Shown here: one piece after another, positions 24,729 through 36,755 of the stretch
Layout: every line of letters begins with the position of its first letter
How positions within the stretch are numbered: the first letter of the stretch is position 1
Made by a program: the position numbers and the translations under genes
The notes under the pieces: generated by a model
The model's database searches: none
What the model saw: only the letters and a program-made list of their open reading frames with translations
Told to the model about the DNA's origin: nothing
DNA from: Membranipora membranacea
Lineage: Eukaryota > Bryozoa > Gymnolaemata > Cheilostomatida > Membraniporidae
Assembly (NCBI GenBank): GCA_914767715.1
Contig: OU612074.1
Location: 8,075,501 to 8,139,500 of the forward strand
Direction: 5' to 3'
DNA length: 64,000 nucleotides

Positions 24729-26068
24729 ATACCAAGGGTGGATATCATGGTTTTTTTCCCTCGGGTAAAAAAATAGATCTGCTTCCAACCTACCTCATAA
24801 GGAGGAGCAACTCCTGCATGTCTCAAATCTGAAATCCGTTTGGCTCTGTGGGTCTCCGTTCTCCGTCAGCGCCAACTTTAACGACGTCCACTTTCACACT
24901 AAAAAAACATGCCAAGCGGCAGCAGCAAAAAATTAAATCTCTGTCGCAATCATACCTAACTCCGACCAGTTCAAGCCCCCAAGGACCTTATTTAAAATCC
25001 AGAATATGGAGATCCTCGGATAACCTGGTGGCTAATTAAGCTGACTTTAAATTTTCAAAAATATACCAAGGGTGGGTATCATGGTTTTTTTTCCGCTCGG
25101 GTCAAAAAATAGATTTGCTTCCAACCTACCTCATAAGCAGGAGCAACTCCTGCTTGTCTCAAATCTGAAATCCGTTTGGCTCTGTGGGTCTCCGTTCTCC
25201 GTCAGCGCCAACTTTAACGACGTCCACTTTCACACTAAAAAAACATGCCAAACGGCAGCAGTAAAAAATTAAATCTCTGTCGCAATCATACCTAACTCCG
25301 ACCAGTTCAAGCCCCCAAGGACCTTATTTAAAATCCAGAATATGGAGATCCTCGGATAACTTGGTGGCTAATTAAGCTGACTTTAAATTTTCAAAAATAT
25401 ACCAAGGGTGGGTATCATGGTTTTTTTCCGCTCGGGTCAAAAAATAGATTTGCTTCCAACCTACCTCATAAGGAGGAGCAACTCCTGCTTGTCTCAAATC
25501 TGAAATCCGTTTGGCTCTGTGGGTCTCCGTTCTCCGTCAGCGCCAACTTTAACGACGTCCACTTTCACACTAAAAAAACATGCCAAACGGCAGCAGTAAA
25601 AAATTAAATCTCTGTCGAAATCATACCTAACTCCGACCAGTTCAAGCCCCCAAGGACCTTATTTAAAATCCAGAATATGGAGATCCTCGGATAACCTAGT
25701 GGCTAATTAAGCTGACTTTAAATTTTCAAAAATATACCAAGGGTGGGTATCATGGTTTTTTTTTCGCTCGGGTCAAAAAATAGATTTGCTTCCAACCTAC
25801 CTCATAAGGAGGAGCAACTCCTGCTTGTCTCAAATCTGAAATCCGTTTGGCTCTGTGGGTCTCCGTTTTCCGTCAGCGCCAATTTTAACGACGTTCACTT
25901 TCACACTAAAAAAACATGCCAAACCGCAGCAGCAAAAAATTAAATCTCTGTCGCAATCATACCTAACTCCGACCAGTTCAAGCCCTTAAGGACCTTATTT
26001 AAAATCCAGAATATGGAGATCCTCGGATAACCTGGTGGCTAATTAAGCTGACTTTCAATTTTCAAAAA
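24729..26068 (+). repeat. Tetrameric higher-order repeat, block II copy 2
   Basis: Carries every ordered variant of copy 1: GGGTAAAA at about 24,763, AAGCGGCAG at 24,914, the hairpin at 25,135-25,155, TGTCGAAATC at 25,612, CCGTTTTCCGTC at 25,863, AACCGCAGC at 25,922, GCCCTTAAGG at 25,982 and TTTCAATTTTC at 26,052. The only differences I noticed are T-run lengths (near 25,085 and 25,755 this copy has one more T). Confidence 0.9.
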
Positions 26069-26638
26069 TATACCAAGGGTGGATATCATGGTTTTTTTCC
26101 CTCGGGTAAAAAAATAGATCTGCTTCCAACCTACCTCATAAGGAGGAGCAACTCCTGCATGTCTCAAATCTGAAATCCGTTTGGCTCTGTGGGTCTCCGT
26201 TCTCCGTCAGCGCCAACTTTAACGACGTCCACTTTCACACTAAAAAAACATGCCAAGCGGCAGCAGCAAAAAATTAAATCTCTGTCGCAATCATACCTAA
26301 CTCCGACCAGTTCAAGCCCCCAAGGACCTTATTTAAAATCCAGAATATGGAGATCCTCGGATAACCTGGTGGCTAATTAAGCTGACTTTAAATTTTCAAA
26401 AATATACCAAGGGTGGGTATCATGGTTTTTTTCCGCTCGGGTCAAAAAATAGATTTGCTTCCAACCTACCTCATAAGCAGGAGCAACTCCTGCTTGTCTC
26501 AAATCTGAAATCCGTTTGGCTCTGTGGGTCTTCGTTCTCCGTCAGCGCCAACTTTAACGACGACCACTTTCACACTAAAAAAACATGCCAAACGGCAGCA
26601 GCAAAAAATTAAATCTCTGTCGCAATCATACCTAACTC
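26069..26638 (+). repeat. Tetrameric block II, truncated third copy
   Basis: Starts as a third copy (GGATATC and T7CCCTCGGGTAAAA at about 26,081-26,112, AAGCGGCAG at about 26,254, hairpin at 26,475-26,495). It then departs with GTCTTCGTTC (about 26,527), GACGACCAC (about 26,560) and CAGCAGCAAAA instead of CAGCAGTAAAA, and ends at the deletion junction at 26,638. Confidence 0.85.
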
Positions 26639-26703
26639 TAACTTTAAATTTTCAAAAATATACCAAGGGTGGGTATCATGGTTTTTTTTCGCTCGGGTCA
26701 AAC
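26446..26703 (+). repeat. Internally deleted monomer (79-bp net deletion)
   Basis: Equivalent points of this monomer and the next are 257 bp apart instead of 335 (26,524 and 26,781). The sequence runs normally to CCTAACTC (ending 26,638), then TA, then ACTTTAAATTTTC from 26,641. About 81 bases that normally run from CGACCAGTTC to TTAAGCTG are missing and two bases are added; a one-base insertion (CAAACAAATAG) follows near 26,703. This is the only truncated unit I found in the window. The lost part holds the box-B-like and 5S-like segment and the CCAGAATATGG region. Confidence 0.95.
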
Positions 26704-26959
26704 AAATAGATTTGCTTCCAACCTACCTCATAAGGAGGAGCAACTCCTGCTTGTCTCAAATCTGAAATCCGTTTGGCTCTGTGGGTCTCCGTTCTCCGTC
26801 AGCGCCAACTTTAACGACGTCCACTTTCACACTAAAAAAACATGCCAAACGGCAGCAGCAAAAAATTATATCTCTGTCGCAATCATACCTAACTCCGACC
26901 AGTTCAAGCCCCCAAGGACCTTATTTAAAATCCAGAATATGGAGATCCTCGGATAACCT

Positions 26960-28305
26960 TGTGGCTAATTGAGCTGACTTTAATTTTTCAAAAATATACC
27001 AAGGGTGGGTATCATGGTTTTTTTTCGCTCGGGTCAAAAAATAGATCTGCTTCCAACCTACCTCATAAGGAGGAGCAACTCCTGCATGTCTCAAATCTGC
27101 AATCCGTTTGGCTCTGTGGGTCTCCGTTCTCCGTCAGTGCCAACTTTAACGACGTCCACTTTCACACTAAAAAAACATGCCAAACGGCAGCAGCAAAAAA
27201 TTAAATCTCTGTCGCAATCATACCTAACTCCGACCAGTTCAAGCCCCCAAGGACCTTATTTAAAATCCAGAATATGGAGATCCTCGGATAACCTAGTGGC
27301 TAATTAAGCTGACTTTAAATTTTCAAAAATATACCAAGGGTGGGTATCATGGTTTTTTTTCGCTCGGGTCAAAAAATAGGTTTGCTTCCAACCTACCTCA
27401 TAAGGAGGAGCAACTCCTGCTTGTCTCAAATCTGAAATCCGTTTGGCTCTGTGGGTCTCCGTTCTCCGTCAGCGCCAAATTTAACGACGTTCACTTTCAC
27501 ACTAAAAAAACATGCCAAACCGCAGCAGCAAAAAATTAAATCTCTGTCGCAATCATACCTAACTCCGACCAGTTCAAGCCCCCAAGGACCTTATTTAAAA
27601 TCCAGAATATGGAGATCCTCGGATAACCTGGTGGCTAATTAAGCTGACTTTAAATTTTCAAAAATATACCAAGGGTGGGTATCATGGTTTTTTTTCGCTC
27701 GGGTCAAAAAATAGATCTGCTTCCAACCTACCTCATAAGGAGGAGCAACTCCTGCATGTCTCAAATCTGAAATCCGTTTGACTTTGTGGGTCTCCGTTCT
27801 CCGTCAGCGCCAACTTTAACGACGTCCACTTTCACACTAAAAAAACATGCCAAACGGCAGCAGCAAAAAATTAAATCTCTGTCGCAATCATACCTAACTC
27901 CGACCAGTTCAAGCCCCCAAGGACCTTATTTAAAATCCAGAATATGGAGATCCTCGGATAACCTGGTGGCTAATTAAGCTGACTTTAAATTTTCAAAAAT
28001 ATACCAAGGGTGGGTATCATGGTTTTTTTCCGCTCGGGTCAAAAAATAGATTTGCTTCCAACCTACCTCATAAGGAGGAGCAACTCCTGCTTGTCTCAAA
28101 TCTGAAATCCGTTTGGCTCTGTGGGTCTCCGTTCTCCGTCAGCGCCAACTTTAACGACGTCCACTTTCACACTAAAAAAACATGCCAAACGGCAGCAGCA
28201 AAAAATTAAATCTCTGTCGCAATCATACCTAACTCCGACCAGTTCAAGCCCCCAAGGACCTTATTTAAAATCCAGAATATGGAGATCCTCGGCTAACCTG
28301 GTGGC
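26960..28305 (+). repeat. Tetrameric higher-order repeat, block III copy 1
   Basis: Four monomers whose ordered variants recur 1,337-1,340 bp downstream: AATTGAGCTGAC with TTTAATTTTTC (about 26,967-26,990), GTCAGTGCCAAC (about 27,133), ACCTAGTGG (about 27,291), GACGTTCAC (about 27,486), AACCGCAGC (about 27,518) and CCGTTTGACT (about 27,774). A private difference is GGTTTGC (about 27,379) in place of GATTTGC. Confidence 0.8.
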
Positions 28306-29640
28306 TAATTGAGCTGACTTTAATTTTTCAAAAATATACCAAGGGTGGGTATCATGGTTTTTTCGCTCGGGTCAAAAAATAGATCTGCTTCCAACCTACC
28401 TCATAAGGAGGAGCAACTCCTGCATGTCTCAAATCTGAAATCCGTTTGGCTCTGTGGGTCTCCGTTCTCCGTCAGTGCCAACTTTAACGACGTCCACTTT
28501 CACACTAAAAAAACCTGCCAAACGGCAGCAGCAAAAAATTAAATCTCTGTCGCAATCATACCTAACTCCGACCAGTTCAAGCCCCCAAGGACCTTATTTA
28601 AAATCCAGAATATGGAGATCCTCGGATAACCTAGTGGCTAATTAAGCTGACTTTAAATTTTCAAAAATATACCAAGGGTGGGTATCATGGTTTTTTTTCG
28701 CTCGGGTCAAAAAATAGATTTGCTTCCAACCTACCTCATAAGGAGGAGCAACTCCTGCTTGTCTCAAATCTGAAATCCGTTTGGCTCTGTGGGTCTCCGT
28801 TTTCCGTCAGCGCCAATTTTAACGACGTTCACTTTCACACTAAAAAAACATGCCAAACCGCAGCAGCAAAAAATTAAATCTCTGTCGCAATCATACCTAA
28901 CTCCGACCAGTTCAAGCCCCCAAGGACCTTATTTAAAATCCAGAATATGGAGATCCTCGGATAACCTGGTGGCTAATTAAGCTGACTTTAAATTTTCAAA
29001 AATATACCAAGGGTGGGTATCATGGTTTTTTTTCGCTCGGGTCAAAAAATAGATCTGCTTCCAACCTACCTCATAAGGAGGAGCAACTCCTGCATGTCTC
29101 AAATCTGAAATCCGTTTGACTCTGTGGGTCTCCGTTCTCCGTCAGCGCCAACTTTAACGACGTCCACTTTCACACTAAAAAAACATGCCAAACGGCAGCA
29201 GTAAAAACTTTAATCTCTGTCGCAATCATACCTAACTCCGACCAGTTCAAGCCCCCAAGGACCTTATTTAAAATCCAGAATATGGAGATCCTCGGATAAC
29301 CTGGTGGCTAATTAAGCTGACTTTAAATTTTCAAAAATATACCAAGGGTGGGTACCATGGTTTTTTTTCGCTCGGGTCAAAAAATAGATCTGCTTCCAAC
29401 CTACCTCATAAGGAGGAGCAACTCCTGCATGTCTCAAATCTGAAATCCGTTTGACTCTGTGGGTCTCCGTTCTCCGTCAGCGCCAACTTTAACGACGTTC
29501 ACTTTCACACTAAAAAAACATGCCAAACGGCAGCAGTAAAAAATTAAATCTCTGTTGCAATCATACCTAACTCCGACCAGTTCAAGCCCCCAAGGACCTT
29601 ATTTAAAATCCAGAATATGGAGATCCTCGGATAACCTGGT
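28306..29640 (+). repeat. Tetrameric higher-order repeat, block III copy 2
   Basis: Repeats the ordered variants of block III copy 1: AATTGAGCTG and TTTAATTTTTC (28,307-28,330), GTCAGTGCC (about 28,471), ACCTAGTGG (about 28,629), GACGTTCAC (about 28,825), AACCGCAGC (about 28,856) and CCGTTTGACT (about 29,113). The monomer at 28,790-28,880 carries CCGTTTTCCGTC and CCAATTTTAAC, as in block II. Its last monomers add TAAAAACTTTAATC (about 29,208) and CTGTTGCAATC (about 29,552). Confidence 0.8.
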
Positions 29641-32600
29641 GGCTAATTAAGCTGAGTTTAAATTTTCAAAAATATACCAAGGGTGGGTATCATGGTTTTT
29701 TTTCGCTCGGGTCAAAAAGTAGATCTGCTTCCAACCTACCTCATAAGGAGGAGCAACTCCTGCATGTCTCAAATCTGAAATCCGTTTGGCTCTGTGGGTC
29801 TCCGTTCTCCGTCAGCGCCAACTTTAATGACGTCCACTTTCACACTAAAAAAACATGCCAAACGGCAGCAGCAAAAAATTAAATCTCTGTCGCAATCATA
29901 CCTAACTCCGACCAGTTCAAGCCCCCAAGGACCTTATTTAAAATCCAGAATATGGAGATCCTCGGATAACCTGGTGGCTAATTAAGCTGACTTTAAATTT
30001 TCAAAAATATACCAAGGATGGGTATCATGGTTTTTTTTCGCTCAGGTGAAAAAATAGATCTGCTTCCAACCTACCTCATAAGGAGGAGCAACTCCTGCAT
30101 GTCTCAAATCTGAAATCCGTTTGGCTCTGTGGGTCTCCGTTCTCCGTCAGCGCTAACTTTAACGACGTCCACTTTCACACTAAAAAAACATGCCAAACGA
30201 CAGCAGCAAAAAATTAAATCTCTGTCGCAATCATACCTAACTCCGACCAGTTCAAGCCCCCAAGGACCTTATTTAAAATCCGGAATATGGAGATCCTCGG
30301 ATATCCTGGTGGCTAATTAAGCTGACTTTAAATTTTCAAAAATATACCAAGGGTGGGTATCATGGATTTTTTCCGCTCGGGTCAAAAAATAGATTTGCTT
30401 CCAACCTACCTCATAAGGAGGAGCAACTCCTGCTTGTCTCAAATCTGAAATCCGTTTGGCTCTGTGGGTCTCCGTTCTCCGTCAGCGCCAACTTTAACGA
30501 CGTCCACTTTCACACTAAAAAAACATGCCAAACGGCAGCAGTAAAAAATTAAATCTCTGTCGCAATCATACCTAACTCCGACCAGTTCAAGCCCCCAAGG
30601 ACCTTATTTAAAATCCAGAATATGGAGATCCTCGGATAACCTGGTGGCTAATTAAGCTGACTTTAAATTTTCAAAAATATACCAAGGGTGGGTATCATGG
30701 TTTTTTTCCCTCGGGTCAAAAAATAGATCTGCTTCCAACCTACCTCATTAGGAGGAGCAACTCCTGCATGTCTCAAATCTGAAATCCGTTTGGCTCTGTG
30801 GGTCTCCGTTCTCCGTCAGCGCCAACTTTAACGACGTCCACTTTCACACTAAAAAAACATGCCAAACGGCAGCAGCAAAAAATTAAATCTCTGTCGCAAT
30901 CATACCTAACTCCGACCAGTTCAAGCCCCCAAGGACCTTATTTAAAATCCAGAATATGGAGATCCTCGGATAACCTGGTGGCTAATTAAGCTGACGTTAA
31001 ATTTTCAAAAATATACCATGGGTGGGTATCATGGTTTTTTTTCGCTCGGGTCAAAAAATAGATTTGCTTCCAACCTACCTCATAAGGAGGAGCAACTCCT
31101 GCGTGTCTCAAATCTGAAATCCGTTTGGCTCTGTGGGTCTCCGTTCTCCGTCAGCGCCAACTTTAAAGACGTCCACTTTCACACTAAAAAAACATGCCAA
31201 ACGGCAGCAGTAAAAAATTAAATCTCTGTCGCAATCATACCTAACTCCGACCAGTTCAAGCCCCCAAGGACCTTATTTAAAATCCAGAATATGGAGATCC
31301 TCGGATAACCTGGTGGCTAATTAAGCTGACTTTAAATTTTCAAAAATATACCAAGGGTGGGTATCATGGTTTTTTTTCGCTCGGGTCAAAAAAAAGATTT
31401 GCTTCCAACCTACCTCATAAGGAGGAGCAACTCCTGCTTGTCTCAAATCTGAAATCCGTTTGGCTCTGTGGGGCTCCGTTCTCCGTCAGCGCCAGCTTTA
31501 ACGACGTCCACTTTCACACTAAAAAAACATGCCAAACGGCAGCAGCAAAAAATTAAATCTCTGTCGCAATCATACCTAACTCCGACCAGTTCAAGCCCAC
31601 AAGGACCTTATTTAAAATCCAGAATATGGAGATCCTCGGATAACCTGGTGGCTAATTAAGCTGACTTTAAATTTTCAAAAATATACCAAGGGTGGGTATC
31701 ATGGTTTTTTTCCGCTCGGGTCAAAAAATAGATTTGCATCCAACCTACCTCATAAGGAGGAGCAACTCCTGCTTGTCTCAAATCTGAAATCCGTTTGGCT
31801 CTGTGGATCTCCGTTCTCCGTCAGCGCCAACTTTAACGACGTCCACTTTCACACTAAAAAAACATGCCAAACGGCAGCAGTAAAAAATTAAATCTCTGTC
31901 GCAATCATACCTAACTCCGACCAGTTCAAGCCCCCAAGGACCTTATTTAAAATCCAGAATATGGAGATCCTCGGATAACCTGGTGGCTAATTAAGCTGAC
32001 TTTAAATTTTCAAAAATATACCAAGGAGAGGTATCATGGTTTTTTTTCGCTCGGGTCAAAAAAAAGATTTGCTTCCAACCTACCTCATAAGGAGGAGCAA
32101 CTCCTGCTTGTCTCAAATCTGAAATCCGTTTGGCTCTGTGGGGCTCCGTTCTCCGTCAGCGCCAACTTTAACGACGTCCACTTTCACACTAAAAAAACAT
32201 GCCAAACGGCAGCAGCAAAAAATTAAATCTCTGTCGCAATCATACCTAACTCCGACCAGTTCAAGCCCCCAAGGACCTTATTTAAAATCCAGAATATGGA
32301 GATCCTCGGATAACCTGGTGGCTAATTAAGCTGACTTTAAATTTTCAAAAATATACCAAGGGTGGGTTTCATGGTTTTTTTCCCTCGGGTCAAAAAATAG
32401 ACCTGCTTCCAACCTACCTCATAAGGAGGAGCAACTCCTGCATGTCTCAAATCTGAAATCCGTTTGGCTCTGTGGGTCTCCGTTCTCCGTCAGCGCCAAC
32501 TTTAACGACGTCCACTTTCACACTAAAAAAACATGCCAAACGGCAGCAGTAAAAAATTAAATCTCTGTCGCAATCATACCTAACTCCGATCAGTTCAAGC

Positions 32601-33340
32601 CCCCAAGACCTTATTTAAAATCCAGAATATGGAGATCCTCGGATAACCTGGTGGCTAATTAAGCTGACTTTAAATTTTCAAAAATATTCCAAGGGTGGAT
32701 ATCATGGTTTTTTTCCCTCGGGTCAAAAAATAGATCTGCTTCCAACCTACCTCATAAGGAGGAGCAACTCCTGCATGTCTCAAATCTGAAATCCGTTTGG
32801 CTCTGTGGGTCTCCGTTCTCCGTCAGCGCCAACTTTAACGACGTCCACTTTCACACTAAAAAAACATGCCAAACGGCAGCAGCAAAAAATTAAATCTCTG
32901 TCGCAATCATACCTACACCTAACTCCGACCAGTTCAAGCCCCGAAGGACCTTATTTAAAATCCAGAATATGGAGATCCTCGGATAACCTGGTGGCTAATT
33001 AAGCTGACTTTAAATTTTTAAAAATATACCAAGGGTGGGTATCATGGTTTTTTTTCGCTCGGGTCAAAAAAAAGATTTGCTTCCAACCTACCTCATAAGG
33101 AGGAGCAACTCCTGCTTGTCTCAAATCTGAAATCTGTTTGGCTCTGTGGGTCTCCGTTCTCCGTCAGCGCCAACTTTAACGACGTCCACTTTCACACTAA
33201 AAAAACATGCCAAACGGCAGCAGCAAAAAATTAAATCTCTGTCGCAATCATACCTAACTCCGACCAGTTCAAGCCCCCAAGGACCTTATTTAAAATCCAG
33301 AATATGGAGATCCTCGGATAACCTGGTGGCTAATTAAGCT
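29640..33340 (+). repeat. Mixed monomers with short local duplications
   Basis: About 11 monomers. The stretch 29,790-30,320 resembles both 21,500-22,300 and 22,753-23,030 (see the chimera finding). GGGGCTCCGTT with CAAAAAAAAGATTTG occurs at about 31,386-31,475 and 32,046-32,145, a 670-bp offset. CCCCCAAGACC with ATATTCCAAGGG and GGATATC occurs at about 32,600-32,702 and again at 33,944-34,046 and 38,965-39,065. Single oddities: GGTGGGTTTC (about 32,363) and CCAAGGAGAGG (about 32,021). Confidence 0.75.
32695..33035 (+). repeat. Monomer with a 6-bp insertion
   Basis: Around 32,911-32,922 the usual ATACCTAACTCC reads ATACCTACACCTAACTCC, a six-base insertion that looks like slippage on an ACCTA-like motif. 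It is the only copy of this insertion I saw. The same monomer also reads CCCCGAAGG near 32,939. Confidence 0.9.
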
Positions 33341-34079
33341 GACTTTAAATTTTCAAAAATATACCTAGGGTGGGTATCATGGTTTTTTTCCGCTCGGGTC
33401 AAAAAATAGATTTGCTTCCAACCTACCTCATAAGGAGGAGCAACTCCTGCTTGTCTCAAATCTGAAATCCGTTTGGCTCTGTGGGTCTCCGTTCTCCGTC
33501 AGCGCCAACTTTAACGACATCCACTTTCACACTAAAAAAACATGCCAAACGGCAGCAGCAAAAAATTAAATCTCTGTCGCAATCATACCTAACTCCGACC
33601 AGTTCAAGCCCCCAAGGACCTTATTTAAAATCCAGAATATGGAGATCCTCGGATAACCTGGTGGCTAATTAAGCTGACTTTAAATTTTCAAAAATATACC
33701 AAGGGTGGGTATCATGGTTTTTTTCCGCTCGGGTCAAAAAATAGATTTGCTTCCAACCTACCTCATAAGGAGGAGCAACTCCTGCTTGTCTCAAATCTGA
33801 AATCCGTTTGGCTCTGTGGGTCTCCGTTCTCCGTCAGCGCCAACTTTAACGACGTCCACTTTCACACTAAAAAAACATGCCAAACGGCAGCAGTAAAAAA
33901 TTAAATCTCTGTCGCAATCATACCTAACTCCGACCAGTTCAAGCCCCCAAGACCTTATTTAAAATCCAGAATATGGAGATCCTCGGATAACCTGGTGGCT
34001 AATTAAGCTGACTTTAAATTTTCAAAAATATTCCAAGGGTGGATATCATGGTTTTTTTCCATCGGGTCAAAAAATAGAT

Positions 34080-35417
34080 CTGCTTCCAACCTACCTCATA
34101 AGGAGGAGCAACTCCTGCATGTCTCAAATCTGAAATCCGTTTGGCTCTGTGGGTCTCCGTTCTCCGTCAGCGCCAACTTTAACGACGCCCACTTTCACAC
34201 TAAAAAACATGCCAAACGGCAGCAGCAAAAAATTAAATCTCTGTCGCAATCATACCTAACTCCGACCAGTTCAAGCCCCCAAGGACCTTATTTAAAATCC
34301 AGAATATGGAGATCCTCAGATAACCTGGTGGCTAATTAAGCTGACTTTAAATTTTCAAAAATATACCAAGGGTGGGTATCATGGTTTTTTTTCGCTCGGG
34401 TCAAAAAAAAGATTTGCTTCCAACCTACCTCATAAGGAGGAGCAACTCCTGCTTGTCTCAGATCTGAAATCCGTTTGGCTCTGTGGGTCTCCGTTCTCCA
34501 TCAGCGCCAACTTTAACGACGTCCACTTTCACACTAAAAAAACATGCCAAACGGCAGCAGTAAAGAATTAAATCTCTGTCGCAATCATACCTAACTCCGA
34601 CCAGTTCAAGCCCCCAAGGACCTTATTTAAAATCCAGAATATGGAGATCCTCGGATAACCTGGTGGCTAATTAAGCTGACTTTAAATTTTCAAAAATATA
34701 CCAAGGGTGGGTATCATGGTTTTTTTCCCTCGGGTCAAAAAATAGACCTGATTCCAACCTACCTCATAAGGAGGAGCAACTCCTGCATGTCTCAAATCTG
34801 AAATCATTTTGGCTCTGTGGATCTCCGTTCTCCGTCAGCGCCAACTTTAACGACGTCCACTTTCACACTAAAAAAACATGCCAAACGGCAGCAGCACAAA
34901 ATTAAATCTCTGTCGCAATCATACCTAACTCCGACCAGTTCAAGCCCCCAAGGACCTTATTTAAAATCCAGAATATGGAGATCCTCGGATAACTTGGTGG
35001 CTAATTAAGCTGACTTTAAATTTTCAAATATATACCAAGGGTGGGTATCATGGTTTTTTTCCGCTCGGGTCAAAAAATAGATCTGCTTCCAACCTACCTC
35101 ATAAGGAGGAGCAACTCCTGCATGTCTCAAATCTGAAATCCGTTTGGCTCTGTGGGTCTCCGTTCTCCGTCAGCGCCAACTTTAACGACGTCCACTTTCA
35201 CACTTAAAAAACATGCCAAACGGCAGCAGTAAAAAATTAAATCTCTGTCGCAATCATACCTAACTCCGACCAGTTCAAGCCCCCAAGGACCTTATTTAAA
35301 ATCCAGAATATGGAGATCCTCGGATAACCTGGTGGCTAATTAAGCTGACTTTAAATTTTCAAAAATATACCAAGGGTGGGTATCATGGTTTTTTTTCGCT
35401 CGGGTCAAAAAATAGAT
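34080..35417 (+). repeat. Tetrameric higher-order repeat, block IV copy 1 (1,338 bp)
   Basis: Ordered private variants: AACGACGCCCAC (34,181), ACTAAAAAACATG with one fewer A (about 34,199), CTCAGATAACC (about 34,316), CAAAAAAAAGATTTG (about 34,402), CAGATCTG (about 34,459), CTCCATCAGC (about 34,497), AGTAAAGAATT (about 34,559), GACCTGATTCC (about 34,746), AATCATTTTGG (about 34,803), CAGCACAAAATT (about 34,891), AACTTGGTGG (about 34,991), CAAATATATACC (about 35,025) and CACTTAAAAAAC (about 35,201). All recur 1,338 bp downstream. Confidence 0.9.
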
Positions 35418-36755
35418 CTGCTTCCAACCTACCTCATAAGGAGGAGCAACTCCTGCATGTCTCAAATCTGAAATCCGTTTGGCTCTGTGGGTCTCCGTTC
35501 TCCGTCAGCGCCAACTTTAACGACGCCCACTTTCACACTAAAAAACATGCCAAACGGCAGCAGCAAAAAATTAAATCTCTGTCGCAATCATACCTAACTC
35601 CGACCAGTTCAAGCCCCCAAGGACCTTATTTAAAATCCAGAATATGGAGATCCTCAGATAACCTGGTGGCTAATTAAGCTGACTTTAAATTTTCAAAAAT
35701 ATACCAAGGGTGGGTATCATGGTTTTTTTTCGCTCGGGTCAAAAAAAAGATTTGCTTCCAACCTACCTCATAAGGAGGAGCAACTCCTGCTTGTCTCAGA
35801 TCTGAAATCCGTTTGGCTCTGTGGGTCTCCGTTCTCCATCAGCGCCAACTTTAACGACGTCCACTTTCACACTAAAAAAACATGCCAAACGGCAGCAGTA
35901 AAGAATTAAATCTCTGTCGCAATCATACCTAACTCCGACCAGTTCAAGCCCCCAAGGACCTTATTTAAAATCCAGAATATGGAGATCCTCGGATAACCTG
36001 GTGGCTAATTAAGCTGACTTTAAATTTTCAAAAATATACCAAGGGTGGGTATCATGGTTTTTTTCCCTCGGGTCAAAAAATAGACCTGATTCCAACCTAC
36101 CTCATAAGGAGGAGCAACTCCTGCATGTCTCAAATCTGAAATCATTTTGGCTCTGTGGATCTCCGTTCTCCGTCAGCGCCAACTTTAACGACGTCCACTT
36201 TCACACTAAAAAAACATGCCAAACGGCAGCAGCACAAAATTAAATCTCTGTCGCAATCATACCTAACTCCGACCAGTTCAAGCCCCCAAGGACCTTATTT
36301 AAAATCCAGAATATGGAGATCCTCGGATAACTTGGTGGCTAATTAAGCTGACTTTAAATTTTCAAATATATACCAAGGGTGGGTATCATGGTTTTTTTCC
36401 GCTCGGGTCAAAAAATAGATCTGCTTCCAACCTACCTCATAAGGAGGAGCAACTCCTGCATGTCTCAAATCTGAAATCCGTTTGGCTCTGTGGGTCTCCG
36501 TTCTCCGTCAGCGCCAACTTTAACGACGTCCACTTTCACACTTAAAAAACATGCCAAACGGCAGCAGTAAAAAATTAAATCTCTGTCGCAATCATACCTA
36601 ACTCCGACCAGTTCAAGCCCCCAAGGACCTTATTTAAAATCCAGAATATGGAGATCCTCGGATAACCTGGTGGCTAATTAAGCTGACTTTAAATTTTCAA
36701 AAATATACCAAGGGTGGGTATCATGGTTTTTTTCCGCTCGGGTCAAAAAATAGAT
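35418..36755 (+). repeat. Tetrameric higher-order repeat, block IV copy 2
   Basis: Carries all thirteen ordered variants of copy 1 at +1,338 bp (AACGACGCCC at 35,519, CTCAGATAACC at 35,654, CTCCATCAGC at 35,835, GACCTGATTCC at 36,084, AATCATTTTGG at 36,141, CAAATATATACC at 36,363 and CACTTAAAAAAC at 36,539). The next monomer (GATTTGC with CATAGGGAGG near 36,774) does not belong to the unit. Confidence 0.9.

Noticed and set aside
26446-26703. Transposon insertion or excision scar at the truncated monomer
   Set aside because: There is no target-site duplication, terminal repeat or foreign sequence; a simple deletion with two added bases explains it.
27005-27307. 100-codon frame as a real protein
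   Set aside because: It is the two spurious frames of one monomer joined by chance because a CTGAAATCC is CTGCAATCC here. There is no start context, no similarity to a known protein and no counterpart elsewhere.
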